The notes under the pieces: generated by a model | The model's database searches: none | What the model saw: only the letters and a program-made list of their open reading frames with translations | What the model was told of the DNA's origin: nothing | Translations under genes and position numbers: made by a program | Assembly: GCA_023159155.1 (NCBI GenBank) | Contig: JAJNNX010000065.1 | Span: 124,001-188,000 of the forward strand | Direction of reading: 5' to 3' | Length of the DNA: 64,000 nt | Source of the DNA: Ustulina deusta | Lineage: Eukaryota > Ascomycota > Sordariomycetes > Xylariales > Xylariaceae | Part shown: positions 35,601-47,445 of the stretch, piece after piece | How the letters are laid out: every line of letters starts with the position of its first letter | Position numbering within the stretch: the stretch's first letter is position 1

Positions 35601-36671
35601 CTCTGGGAACTGCATATATCGGCACATGGAATTTCTGCATACACACACATGTAGTTCCTACGTAAGTATATATTCACGGCACCTACAAATACCTCCACTA
35701 ACATCCATCCAAGCTCTCAACACACATCTAGCGATCGACTGCGAACCATGACCGATCCGAAAAGGGGGTACAGAACTAGTCTCCCCAATCATCACGCCAA
35801 CAGCCGCCCGGCCAACACCCCTATCCCTGACCTTCCGCATTCTCAAAAAAGCACTTCGTCGTAACGCCCTCCTCGCACCGCAGCAGTCCGTACGTATTCC
35901 AGTTCCCCGCTTTCCATCTCATCCACCAAAACTTCCCCATTCTCACATCGTCGACTCGCCGCCTATACCATAATACCCCCCCGCCCGCTCGACTCACGAG
36001 GGAGAACCAAGTCCTCACTACGGGCCATTGTCCCTCGGAGAGTTCCCGAAGAAACCCCCCAAACAGACATCAACCTGCCGCTACCGATCTCCGACTCCCG
36101 CTGACACCGCTCTCACAACAGCACACATCCACAATCCCCCCCCCCCCCCCCGCGTCCCGCTGCTCTCGAGGATGTGAGATAAAACATGGCGGGGTTGGAG
36201 AGAAAAGGAGGATGAATGCGCAAGGGAAAGAAAAAAAGGGAAGGGGGGGGAGGGGGAGATTACGAAAAAACAATATTGTTGTTGTCCTTGTTACCCGGGT
36301 TGACTGGCGGCTGAACAACTTCTATGAAATGAATTGAAAGTAATTATAATGGAGAAAAGGGGCAAGAAAAAAAAAAGGGAGTGCTAATATAGGCAGGCAA
36401 GACGTAACGTAAGAATTATACATATATATGTATATACAAAACACACGACGACATCGTATGCATGTGGTATCCAAGGTGCTCATATCTTAACGCTCATGTT
36501 TTGAACAACAACACGATGTCTCGCTAGTCAATCAACCCTCCTATGCGCCAGCCACAAACGCCTCAAGAATATATCAAGACCAAAAGCACTCGCTCACCCG
36601 CCATCTAGATGCAATGAAACAGCACAAATATACACACGCCTAGAACTCGTACATCGGTTACACACCCCACA
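32664..36671. other. long gene-free region
   Basis: About 4 kb without a supportable gene between convergent RRB1-like and WDR44-like genes. Frames up to about 120 codons near 34084-34356, 34491-34718 and 35297-35665 have no domain. The segment 32790-32910 vaguely recalls a 5S rRNA 3' half but is not convincing. A poly(C) run and purine-rich tracts lie at 36130-36260. Confidence 0.5.
36136..36151 (+). repeat. poly(C) run
   Basis: Sixteen consecutive C in the 3' flank of the WDR44-like gene; on that gene's strand it is a G-run. Confidence 0.9.
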
Positions 36672-39600
36672 TCAAACATCGACCATACGACCACAATTCC
36701 CACATAGCAACCTCTGCATTCCCCCGACTCTCTTCGCGCGGAAGTCGTGATTCCCGCACTTGACACATTCCATCTCCTCGCCGTCATCGCTCGCTGTCAA
36801 TTCGGAACTAAGCCGGCTGAGGATAGATGACGTGCGATTTGTCCTTGTCTTCGTCAGCGAATGTTCGGCCGGGGGTGCCAGGAAGCCGTCGTTCTCGTCC
36901 CGCTCCTCAAGCGGTGACGGCCAGAGACGACTAATTTTGCCGCTGCGTCTGCGATCTACGAAGCTATTCTCGCGTGGTTGTCCTGCCGTGTCGGCTTCTT
37001 CGAGGCTCTCTGGTCCGTCCGTGCCGGAGATGGCTTCGTCCACTTTGAGAGAGCCACTCGGGGATCGCTCGTGACCACGGGTCTGGCCCATATTGCGCCA
37101 TTTGTTGAGGTTCCAGAACGAATGACCTGCGCCGGCGGAATCGAGGCGCAGATCGTCAACATCCTTTTCAATAGGACGAAAGGAGAAGCTAGGAGTAGGG
37201 GGGATTTGTGTCTCCGTCTCTCCCCGTGATAGATCGTTCGCCCTGTTCGATCGGATGCTGGCGGGCGGGCTTGTGGGGTGTAGGGACGGCGATGTGATGC
37301 TATGGAGTTGTTTTCGTGCTTCTGATGGAGGGTTCGGCCTTGTGGGCGATACAGGCGTACGGCTTGTTTTAGTTGGTGACGGCGACCGCACGCTGCCCGC
37401 AGGAGTCGTTGTGGTAGTGGCGGTGACGGTGATAGATATTGGTCGGCCAGGGTTGCCTTCCACTCCTTGACGCCAAGTGTTGATTCTGTCTGAACTGATT
37501 TGGAGGGGTTGCGAGAGCGAGCCACGTCGGGAGTGCGGATCCCGACTGCTGATGCTGGTTCCTGTCATGATGCTACCTGTTCCTGTTCTCCCAAGCAGCA
37601 GCCTATCTCTACCAAGCTTTCTCGAGAATGAGGAGTTGGTTTCCCAATTGTCGTGCCGGCGTTTGGCAAAGGCACAGTCTTGCCGGAACACTTTGATGAG
37701 GCCGGAATTATCTGCGGTCACAATGATATTCCCATCATGGTGAGCAGAACGAGAAATGAAGGCGGGTGTCTCTTCAGGTTTTCTAGCGTTAGTAGAATAC
37801 TCTGATTGAGCGTCGCATGCCGAAGAAGCTAGATTGGCTGTCGACTCTTCCTTACTTCGCAAGGTGACGGGTGGCGGGTTACAGAGCGTGAAAATGGGGT
37901 CTTGGGAAGCCTGGAGAAGCTGGCGAGTCTTCGTGGGGGCAAAAATGGCCGTCGTCACAACGTCGGGATGAGCTTCAAAATACTCATGAGGGCACTTTTC
38001 TCTCCTCTCAGACCCGGCCATCTCCCTTGACCATATGAAAGCTTTCCGGTCCTCACTACCGCTGATGACAAACACTCCATCGTCACTGAAGCTTGCTCGA
38101 ATCTGGTTGCATGCATTCTCGTGGCCTCTGAGTTTCGCCTCGAGGGTCTTGTCCGCCATGTTGTATATACGGATTCGTGAATCATTCGACGTCACTAGAA
38201 GCTTGACTTCACCGTCTCCGCCGTCGGGCGAGAAATTCATCGTCTGGATGCCCGTGATCTTGCTCCCCTTGGCATTCTTACCGCGTGAGGACCGTACATG
38301 TAGCTGGCTAAGATAATTGAGTCCCTCGGTCTCGTAGAACATGCAGAAGCCATGGAGGCTTCCGGCAATCGCAGTCTTGCCATCAGGAGAGAACCCCACA
38401 GCCGTAATGATATCGGCCAACTGCCTCGAGTATGCGACAGCTTTGTCGGGTATGCTCCACAGCCGTAAGCTAGAGTCGAGCGACCCTGCGAGGAAGAAGC
38501 GGTCGTCTCGGGGGTGAAAAGCAATGGAAGCAACAAAGTCTCTATGTTTGAATGTGCACAAACACTCACGTCGGCTCATGTGCCAGAGTCTGACCGTCTT
38601 ATCCATGGATGAAGACAGGAGAAAATTGTTCTTGCTCCAGCTTAAATCTAGGATGTCGCCCTCGTGTCCCGTGAACTCGCGAGCTGGTTTCGAGCGAAAA
38701 ACGGGCGCACTGAGACGCTCTTCTTTCTCCATGTCGGCATTCTCTTCATCATCGTAGGCCCTGCGATCCTCTTCCGTGGCAATTACTGCCCAGACTCGCA
38801 GGACACGATCTCGGCCGCCGGTGGCGAGAAACCTACCATCTTGACTGAATTCAACGGCCCATATGGGACCGCCCGAGACTGTATCGGCTTTGTCACGTTG
38901 CGCAGAAGGGGGGGCCTCCTTCAGGGGTTCGGCTTGTCCAGGGGGTGGCGAGGGGCTGGTCCCTGCCAATTCCTGGGCGAGGAAGATGCGGTTGAACTCC
39001 TTGTCCTTTTTATTTTGGGCGTGAACTCGGATATAGCGTGGCGGCTCCTTATGGTGAGGGATGTAGACGGCCGATGAGAAGGCGAGGGCGTTAGCGCCTT
39101 CAGTCCTCTGTTCGCTGAGCTCGGATTCGTTATCCAAAATATCACCATCCTTCTTCTTGCCGCCTATCATGCTCAATCGACTCAGGAAAGAAACGCCTTT
39201 TCTATGGCAAAGTAACAAAGACGAATTAGCAGCCGAGCCTACTACGTTTCAGGTAGCGCATACTTCTTGTCTCTGGCCGAATCGAGTTGAACAGCAGAGA
39301 GCTTGTTAGTGACTTCGGGGCCGGGGCGCGGTAACGACTCATTGGGAGGACTCTCCGGACGTGTGGGATTGAGCAGCCGTGAAGAAATTGAGCGTTCTGT
39401 GTTGGTTCGCGTAAAGATATGCTGGAGATGGTAGACTGTATTAGCATGATTAAAACAAAGAACAAGACAACCGCGGTGGTAGCATTAGCAGTAGCAGTAG
39501 CAGTAGCAGTAGCAGTGGGAAACAGGAGGGGCTCTCGACGTACGTGAGACAAAGGGTCTACGGAGGCTGAGGGATGGGCAGACAATGTGGTTCGTCCATG

Positions 39601-40122
39601 GGGCGCGGCTCTTTGCTCTCTGGCGTCTTTAATAGAATCTCTGGAATTTCTGGGTTCTTTGACGATGTCCTTTGAGACAGCCGAGATGGCCTCCTTGTGA
39701 GCGGTTTTCGCTCTCTCTTTTCTGGCCGCGGCCGGGGCTGGCATTGGCGTTGGCGTTGGCGTTGACGCTGATGGTGATGGAATGTTGGTGCCTAGAACCA
39801 GCCGGGGCCAACCCCAGTCAGCACGCAGCTTCTTTCCCTCTTCTCTTTACCCAATAGAGCAACTCGTCCAGAAGGAGCGGCGGGGATACACACCGACATC
39901 GCCAGAAGACGCCGTCGACTGCGACGGATAAATGGGGCCCTCTGCGTTGGCTCGGCTGGGCTCGGCCGTGTCGGCCGTGTCGACGGCGACGCTCGTGGTG
40001 GCTGAGGCGGCGTGGGCACAGGCCTGGCTACGATGCGGATGTGGTGGATCGGGCAGGGAAGAGGCATGGCCGTGTCTTGTAATGTCGCTGCCTTGGGCCG
40101 TCAGAGGAAAGGTCGACGACAT
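36672..40122 (-). CDS. WDR44/DGR2-like WD40 repeat protein with C-terminal zinc-knuckle
   Basis: 1054 aa from exons 40122-39894, 39791-39544, 39421-39264 and 39201-36672; all joins are in frame. The Ser/Pro-rich N-terminus is probably disordered. PPRYIRVHAQNKKDKEFNRIFLAQEL precedes the propeller, as in WDR44-type proteins and yeast DGR2/YMR102C; it is quoted here only as a family marker. WD repeats span about residues 315-660 (WAVEFSQDGRFLATGGRD, DILDLSWSKNNFLLSSSMD, VASIAFHPRDDRFFLAGSLD, VFVISGSEDRKAFIW). A long Ser/Thr/Pro-rich tail with many possible phosphosites ends in a CVKCGNHDF segment and LLCGNCGRMVDV, giving C-x2-C-x16-C-x2-C, a likely zinc ribbon. Mammalian WDR44 binds Rab11; whether this protein does is unknown. 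The start in exon 1 is the least certain part. Confidence 0.88.
39487..39516 (+). repeat. AGCAGT hexanucleotide repeat
   Basis: Five perfect AGCAGT units inside the second intron (39543-39422) of the WDR44-like gene. Confidence 0.92.
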
Positions 40123-40894
40123 GTTCCATCATCTCTTTTCATCGTACTATTCTATACTATGTCGGCTGTTCTTCTGTCGACAGATTCGGAGGCGCACTCT
40201 TGATGATGTTGATGATGATGATGATGGGTATTTTCTCTTCGCGACAGGAGTGCTGCGGAAACAAATCCAGAGTCAGCATAGCAATGCATTCGTGTCATTC
40301 AGTGCCCACTATCGCCCGTCATGGATAGGGAGGAGTGTATGGGAAGGTAGCTGATGTCATAATGCAACGTCGGCTGGTGAGGCAGACCTACCAACATGTG
40401 CTACATATGCCTACCTAGGTATTCTTTGGTCAGCAGTAGTACTGACCAGGATGTACAAGTGCTAATAACTATGCGTATGTTGTACTTGTCTAATCTTAGA
40501 TAAAAAAGGTAAGCGTCGCAATTATCAAAACACGATTGGACAAAGGCGCCGACCCCTAGCTCAAATCACTCTAAGTCAGGGGGTATGACGTACACGGAAT
40601 CCACCCAGGATCTAACCTACGTAGGTACTGCATGTGGTCCTACCATGGGACAGGCAGTAGGTAGGTATGTCTAGTCCAAGTTCGAACTTCGTAGCCGAGC
40701 TAGAGATAGCGAAATCGTGCAGGTTACCATTGGTTTCTCGCCATGTCACTCCGTCCAGCGCGCCCGTTCGCCATCATGTTACGTATGGCTGCTAGAAACC
40801 GTGCATGAATGTATCATGGCCTCATGCGAACATCTGGCCATCGCAACAGTACCACAGAGAGACGAGATGGGAAGCATTGAAAATCAACTAAATT
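40123..40894. other. promoter of the WDR44-like gene and DOM34 3' flank
   Basis: Contains a GATGAT microsatellite near 40202-40227 and several TAGGTA/TACCTA words (40408-40425, 40620-40670). No gene seen. Confidence 0.5.
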
Positions 40895-42174
40895 TCATAT
40901 TACCATTTCTTGGTCGCCAGCTTCTTCGTTGGCGTTAGGTGGCTCGTCCTCGTCGTCCTCGTCTAGGTCGAGGATGGGGTATGTGAGAAGAGCAGCGATA
41001 CCTCCCAACACATCCAATCGCTGTCCGCTTTCATGATCACTACTTAGGATTCTGGCATCTCCGCCATCCTCCTTCACCTTGTCCACCATCGATACGTAGC
41101 GTCTCCGCGTTGCGATGTCGAGGCTCCGGAACAGAGAGTTGTTGATAAGTAACACGCCGCCGCCTCGGCCGACCGCGCCCTCTCGGACTGCCTTCTCCAC
41201 CGGCCCCGTGCCATACCACGCCCGGCCGTCGTCTTTGCGCAGTCGGTCGAAGAAGTCGTCCATGAACCTCGTCTCCTTGGAGAATTTCATGTCCTTCATC
41301 GTGGCCGTGACCTCGGAGCTCTTGAGGATCTCGTTGAGGCTGTGCAGGTGACCTGAGCTCGAATGCACCACCGTCGCCTGCTTCGCCATGGCGGACATGG
41401 TCTTGTCGCCCCTGCGCGTCCCCTCGTCGGCCATGTACTTTCTGAAATCGCCGGCCACGAAACCGGGACTGGCCAATAACAGTGGGCGGGGGTTGGAGAA
41501 GTCGATGCTGCGCGTCAAGGTGGACAGGGTCTTGTCGAAGAAGCGGCGCATGCCCGAGTCCTGGTCGGAGCTGGCCGATCGCTTCTTGGGTATGGTGCTC
41601 TCGACGCGCTGTTTGAGGACGGTACGGAACTCGGTGATGAGGCAGATGTTGGCGATGCCCTCCTGCATGACGACGGCGGCGACGGCACCATCCTTATCCT
41701 GCTTCAGGGCATCGGACAAGGTCTCTGTCGCGACCGAGTCCCAGCCGTACTTCTTCCAGAGGGTGAAGGGCCGGTTGAGCTCGAGGTCGAGGGTGTGGTA
41801 CTGCCCGGTGTTGACGAAGGCGTTCTCGACGATGACGGTGCCCGAGACGTGGAGCTGCGAGGCGGCGGGATCGAAGAAGGTGGAGGTGACACGGATGGTC
41901 AGATCGGTATGGACACGTTCGGAGACGGTGCTGCCTGTCCTGGACTCGGTGGTGACTTTGCGGATGGCGTGCGCCTTCATGACGTCTTCGGGGCCAATCA
42001 GGTTGTTGGCATGCCACTGTCAGGGAGAGGGAGGGAGAGAGTTATTATCACGCTGATATATCGACAACGATTCTTGTGAGTTACCATATCTTCCGGCTCG
42101 GTGGGGAGCAGCGTCACACTGCCCTCGCCAATCTCCTCCAGGCGTTGCGATGTCTTGGAGCCGACGAGCTGCAT
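40895..42174 (-). CDS. DOM34: DOM34/Pelota ribosome rescue factor
   Basis: eRF1-like factor that with Hbs1 splits stalled ribosomes in no-go and non-stop decay. 403 aa from exons 42174-42085 and 42016-40895; the 68-bp intron falls between PTEPEDM and WHANNLIGPED, inside the highly conserved first domain. Recognisable family segments: GEGSVTLLPTEPEDMWHAYN-type start (here WHANN), the central domain (AAVVMQEGIANICLIT, a kinked basic patch TIPKKR, then FFDKTLSTLTRSIDF, PLLLASPGFV), and the third domain (GVLLINNSLFRSLD, ILSSDHESGQRLDVLGGIAALLTYPI). The C-terminus is acidic as usual. No GGQ motif is present, as expected for Pelota rather than eRF1. Confidence 0.95.
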
Positions 42175-43144
42175 GATGGTGACGGCGGGGTTGTTGCAGA
42201 TGGGGGTGCAGGGGGGAGACGGCGCCGCGTGGGGACGGGAAAGGAGGCGAGCAGGATAATAGTATGTTGGTTTAGTAGTGATCAGGGTATTGTAGCCTTG
42301 TGTCTGGTACCTACTAAGGTGGTGCCGTGACAAAAGGGAAGTAAGTTACCTGGGGCAATTATAGTAGTATAAGAGACATGGTAGACAGGTATAGATCTAG
42401 GTATCTAGAAAGATGGATAGAGACGGAGACACTAGGTACTACCTACCTAACCCACCTACCCTATGTAGGTAAGTAGGTATGTACTAGTTAGTAGGTAGGG
42501 TACAGTGCATGAACTGTATAAAAGGCTGCACACATCAAGTATACCTACTAGGTATTACATAAACACGCCATGACGACGGAAAATGCCCCGCACTACCATC
42601 AGTAAGCTAACCCCGGCTACCTAACCTCAAGCTCTCAACCTCTTATATTAAGTACTTATATAAACTAGCTACCTAGATGAGACAGTAAATGTGTGACTAC
42701 ATGCATGCCTCTAGGTAAGTTAGAATTTACGGACGTGATCATCGGCGATATCGGCGATATCGTCGTTCCACTGCTGCTTCCCCTCCAGTATGTATGGAGA
42801 GTTGGGACTCGATGTATAGACGCCCACTGTTGAGAACACTATCGCCGAATACACTTAGTAATTGCGCATGGTGCCATATACCAGGGTGGATGGCAATACG
42901 GTATGTCTGGTATTTCCACCATGTTACATAGGTACCGTTACTTTCCTTATATTAAGTCGTTGTCCGTCGTCCTTCACTTCCATGCCCCCCTCTCGGCCAG
43001 TCTCGCCCAGTTCCCGTCACGACGAATGATAAATCCTGTCTTGTTCAAAATACCTCACAACTACACTAATGTAAAGCCACCCCGTCCCGCTCATGACCGC
43101 GCACCAAAACCCCATCAACTAACCCCATCTTCATCCACGACAGA
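42175..43144. other. divergent promoter region rich in TAGGTA/TACCTA
   Basis: Between divergent DOM34 and the aldo/keto reductase. From about 42380 to 42720 the words TAGGTA and TACCTA recur densely on both strands. No gene seen. The motif's role is unknown. Confidence 0.55.
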
Positions 43145-44192
43145 ATGGCTTCCACTTACACCATCAATTCGACTTTCAAGTTGAACAGCGGATATGAAAT
43201 CCCCCGCCTAGGCTTCGGTGTGCGTATCCCCCTCCATCCCCCTGGCCGCTCAAGCAACCGCTTACACGTCTGCTAACTTCTCCCCGTCAGGTCTACCAAA
43301 CGTGAGTCTCACCCTCTATCTGCCTATGTGTCTGCCCGTGTATTTATCTATTCGATGCATCCATGGTTCGCCATTCTACGCCGTGCTCTAACCGTTGAGC
43401 AGGCCCCCCGAAGCAACGGAGCAGGCTAGCCTCGAAGCTTTCAAGGCCGGCTACCGCCACATCGACTCTGCTGCGGCCTACCGCAATGAATCCGGTTGTG
43501 GCGATGCCATCCGAGCTAGCGGCCTACCTCGCTCTGACATCTTCTACACCTCCAAAGTCCCCACGCAGGTCGTGAAGGGCGGATATGAAGCCACAAAAGA
43601 GCAGATCGACAAGAGCTTGAAGACTGCTGGTGTCGACTACATCGACCTGATGCTCCTCCACGCACCCTACGGCGGGTCGGCCGCTCGCAAAGGCGCCTGG
43701 AAAGCCCTCGTCGAGGCCGTCGAGGAAGGGAAGCTTCGCTCCATCGGCATCAGCAACTACGGCCTTCATCATCTAGACGAACTCGAGCAGCACATTGCCG
43801 AGCTGAAGGCGGAGCGGGGCAATGGCGGTGTCATCTCGGTCGGCCAGTACGAAATTCACCCCTGGTGCGCCCGCAATGACGTCATCGACTGGTTTGCAAA
43901 GCGGAATATCGCTTGCGAGGCCTATTCGCCGGTCGTGCAGGGAACGCGATGGGGCGACAAGACTCTGGCCAAGTTGGCTCAGAAACATGGTAAAACAGAG
44001 GCTCAGATCTTGCTGCGATGGAGCCTGCAGAAAGGTTTGGTCCCGCTACCCAAGAGCGTGACCCCTTCTCGAATCAAGGAGAATGCAGAGCTCTACGACT
44101 TTGAACTCTCCCAGGAAGAATTGGCCGAGCTGGAGACTAATGAATATTCGCCGGTTTGCTGGGATCCTCTCAAGAGTGGACTGGACAACTAA
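43145..44192 (+). CDS. aldo/keto reductase with an 11-nt microexon
   Basis: NADPH-dependent carbonyl reductase, 291 aa. Exons 43145-43219, 43291-43301 (11 nt) and 43403-44192. The first exon gives the family's N-terminus (FKLNSGYEIPRLGFG), the microexon adds VYQT, and the third continues with EATEQASLEAFKAGYRHIDSA. All four catalytic residues are present: Asp50 and Tyr55 (HIDSAAAYRNE), Lys80 (YTSKVP) and His115 (LMLLHAP). AYSPVVQG and LVPLPKSVTPSRIKENAEL form the cofactor site. Ignoring the microexon would yield a truncated enzyme starting near 43395. It heads the accessory block AKR, mpaB-like, UstYa-like, MFS, though it may be unrelated to it. Confidence 0.93.
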
Positions 44193-44731
44193 TCGATACA
44201 TGGAAAATAACCACGAGACATAGAAGTGCATAGCGAAACTTTTACGTAGCTAGTATCTACGTTTATAGAAGAAAGAGGGCTTGGCCATAAAAATGATGCT
44301 TCATGTATTGTGTGACCCCCTTAATTACAACGACGCCATGTCGCAAAGCATTAGATCATTGGTAACTATTCACATAGGTATCAACTCCGGGCCTGGTTTT
44401 AAGTATAGTTGTTCAACGCTGGAATTGCCTACACGAGACTGATTCAGCATCAGTCACTGGCATAACGAATCGTCAGTATGGCCGAACAGTAGAGAGGACC
44501 GACTAGGTATTAGCATCATATTTGAATCATGCCATCCTCGCGTCCTCCGAACCGTGCAATACTCACATGAGAGTTAAATGGGTGTTTAAAAGACCTGCAT
44601 CCCTTTGCTGGAAAGTAACTCGGTTTGCGTATACCAATTACCAATCAACATATAGCACAATTTCCATACCGCCTGCCGGAAAGCGCACTCACCATGGAAC
44701 TATCTAGCCGCGTTCATAGCCTTTGACTACC
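44193..44731. other. convergent intergenic region
   Basis: 3' flanks of the reductase and the mpaB-like gene. No gene seen. Confidence 0.5.
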
Positions 44732-45977
44732 CTACGAGATGGCAGAAATACGCCGTACAAGCTTCCGGACGAGGATGGCCGTCTCGACAAGAAACATGGC
44801 TGTCGCCGAGGGAGGTTCGATACTTCGAATCATCAGCAGTCAGCAATCAGTCATCCCACCTCGGACTGGAAATCAGGACTTAAGCCCTACGCAGGAGTTG
44901 AAACGAACCTACCCCATCGCCTGCCGATGTCCGGGCTCGATAAGCGCAGCAACCAAGCCGCGCGCCCTCCGTCTCAGACATTCAGGGACACCCCCTAACC
45001 AAGCGTCGAGCTGCTTCTGGGCCAGAAACACGCTTTCGGGCGACTTCTCCCTATTCCTCTGCTCGTACTGGCGGCCCCAATCCGCCAGCTCCGCAAGCCA
45101 GTGAAGCGCGTCGCGGAATCCCTCCCGACAAGACGGGAGCTTTTCGAAGGGGATGCGCAGTTGCTCGCCGAGCGCCTTCCAGAGCGTCGCCAGCGCACAG
45201 CGTTCCTCGGCCGTCAGACGCCGCCACTCGAACCTGTCGATCCACCGGATGGGCTCGAGCGCGAAGAGGCTCAGGACGTACAGCAGGTCGTCGTCGGACA
45301 TCTTGCCCGCCGGCCGGTATAAGCTGTGGATGTAGTTAACTCGGTCAATGGCCGCCATCGTCTCCGCCGCGCCGGGGCGTCCCAGCAGGTCTGCGGGCGC
45401 CACGCTGGGGCCGTGTCTCGGCTTTCGAGGGGCTTTCTGGTCCGCTGGGGATGAGCGCTGCGCGGCGCGGGCGACGAGTTTCGCAATCGACGGGACGCCT
45501 TCAGCCTACGCGGGTTTTTTCATCAGCGCCTGTCATCCGGCGCGCAGTCGCACAGATACGGCCGTAGAAAAAGCGAGGGGGGGAAGACGGAAGAATCAGG
45601 GTAAACGAGACAACAGGGGCCAAAGAAATCAAAAAATAACAATGAAATATTTTAATTCAATTTCCTCGGCGGGCGGGCTTGCGCACTAGATGGAGAATGA
45701 ATACCTTGAAGAACACGAAGTTCACGGCGGCGGAAAACACCATGGGGAACTCGCGCTCGGCTATCCGGGTCTTGATGGAATACGCCTCTTCCAAAGTCAT
45801 GGTCTCGAGATCGCCGCCGCGCCTCCTCGCCTTGTTCGGCCGATGCAATCTCCGTACGGCAATCCAGCCAAGGACATAGAGCAGGGGAGAAACCACCACA
45901 AGCAAGAAAAGCCCGCCACGCGTGTGAGAAGGTTCGAGGGCCCAGGAGAACCAATTGCGAGAGGATGAGATGGCCAT
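44732..45977 (-). CDS. mpaB-like membrane oxygenase (DUF2236/ER-bound oxygenase family)
   Basis: 318 aa from exons 45977-45705, 45505-44913 and 44822-44732. One membrane helix lies at about residues 18-38 (GGLFLLVVVSPLLYVLGWIAV), followed by a basic stretch and MTLEEAYSIKTRIAEREFP, the conserved start of mpaB-type proteins. Exon 2 continues EGVPSIAKLVAR, then DRVNYIHSLY and a long helical domain. The last exon supplies IEPPSATAMFLVETAILVRKL; exon 2 read alone would stop at 44909 and lack it. Family members include MpaB' of mycophenolic acid biosynthesis, which cleaves an isoprenoid chain, and relatives of bacterial rubber oxygenase. Here the substrate is unknown. An upstream in-frame ATG at 46061 would add 28 residues before the helix. 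Neighbours are a UstYa-like oxidase and an MFS transporter on the same strand. Confidence 0.85.
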
Positions 45978-46560
45978 GATTTGCACACGAAAAAGGCGAT
46001 TCTTAATGAGATCCCCAGAAACCTTTCTCTGGCTTGTTGTGCGAGGAGGGGGGGACGGCAAGGATCATGTTGGTGTGCATGTGCATTGAGATGCGAAGAA
46101 TGTCAAAAACTACCTTCCTGATATGTCCAACGGACTGAGCGGGTTAAGGGACCATTTGATCCGCATCATCGGTTATCACGAGCGGCTATCTGGGGCTTAA
46201 AGTAGGAGTTCCCGCGTGGGGGGGTAGGAAATCCCGGACAACGCTTCCGAGTACTGCTAGCTATTGATGAGAAACACGCGCGTTTCCGCGTATCCCGCTT
46301 ACCGAGGTATTCACGAGGAATCGAGACATCGGCCGTCTTCCGGGGTCGGGATGCCGAAGCGACTCGGGCAAAAGCGCCGGAATGCCGTGAGGATCCAGCG
46401 GAAGCTGTGAAACCTCAAGTACCAATTGGATTCCGGCGTATACGCCGTTGCCGTGGAAACCCCATAATTATAACATTATGCGACGGGGGGGGTGAAAAAT
46501 TATATACATCGTTCGTCTCAAAAAAACGCTCTCGAAATCAAAATCATAAGAGCCGATCCC
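45978..46560. other. intergenic, no gene seen
   Basis: Short promoter region of the mpaB-like gene and 3' flank of the UstYa-like gene. Nothing distinct. Confidence 0.5.
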
Positions 46561-47445
46561 TTATAGGATTGCTACACCCGGCAAGAGACCAGTCCTCCAT
46601 CTCATGGCGCCATGTTCATTCGCCCAAGCCAGCAGCGCGTCGTAGTCGGTGCATTGGTGATCGGAGCCCCAGCCGGGACCAGCCTCGGTGTCGCCCTCGA
46701 GGTTGGTGTCGGCTGCGCACATGATGGACTGGCGGAGGTAGTCGAAGCAGTGGGCCGAGTGGTGGGCGACCTCCTCCGTCAGGTTGGCGCCCGCGTAGCC
46801 GCGCTGGTAGTGGTCCACGACATACGACAGGCAATGCAGTTGATGGAAGACAGACACCATGTAGGCGGGACCGTCGGACGTCCGGTTCACCGCCACGATG
46901 TAGGGGTCGCCTAGGATCTCGTAGGAAGCATGGTTGGGGATCTGGACATAACCTCTGGCTTCTAACGAAGCGAAGAAAAAGAAGAAATGGGTTAGTTCGG
47001 GCTCTGATAAGTATGGTCACTCTTCTTTTTTTTTCTTCGGGGATGCACATACCTGAGCTTAGGGGTAGCCAATTGTGCAACGTGTTCAGCGTTTCTTGTT
47101 CATCGAAAAGCATGTCATCGCGCACATAATTCGGGTCTGGGAGGAATTTGTACGTCTTCCGAGGAACTGTGATCATGGACACTGAGTTGGCCTGGCCCTT
47201 CAAATCGGCTCGGAGAGTAGCATACATTTCGGTACCGGTGACGGTTTGACTTCAACCCGTTCATGAAGAATATGAGCCAACAAGACAATGATAATGGTGG
47301 CCATCCCAACTTCTAAGACGAACCGCAGGCACTTCGTTGTCTTGCCATCATTTCTTTCCAGAGACCAGATGGCACCATTGGGACTCGACGACGGTGAAAG
47401 GAATGCCTGCTCTTCCTCGACCGCATCTTCCTTGGTATGGTCCAT
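46561..47445 (-). CDS. UstYa-like (DUF3328) oxidase, exon 1-2 junction unresolved
   Basis: DUF3328 proteins such as UstYa catalyse oxidative cyclisation or hydroxylation in fungal peptide and other metabolite pathways. The first exon from 47445 encodes a cytosolic tail and a membrane helix (FVLEVGMATIIIVLLAHIL). The middle part (MYATLRADLKG to HNWLPLSS) ends at a donor at 47052, and exon 3 (46961-46561) reads ARGYVQIPNHASYE. Two family motifs are intact: HQLHC and HCFDYLRQSIMC. Between exon 1 and the middle part the frame shifts by one near 47225-47240. A 44-nt phase-0 intron (CCG then GTACCG to GGCCAG) would repair it but is very short and would remove residues that look coding; the alternative is a real or sequencing frameshift. 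About 240-260 aa if functional. Confidence 0.8.

Noticed and set aside
34084..35665. Several 60-120-codon frames on both strands
   Set aside because: Short, overlapping, without domains or splice partners.
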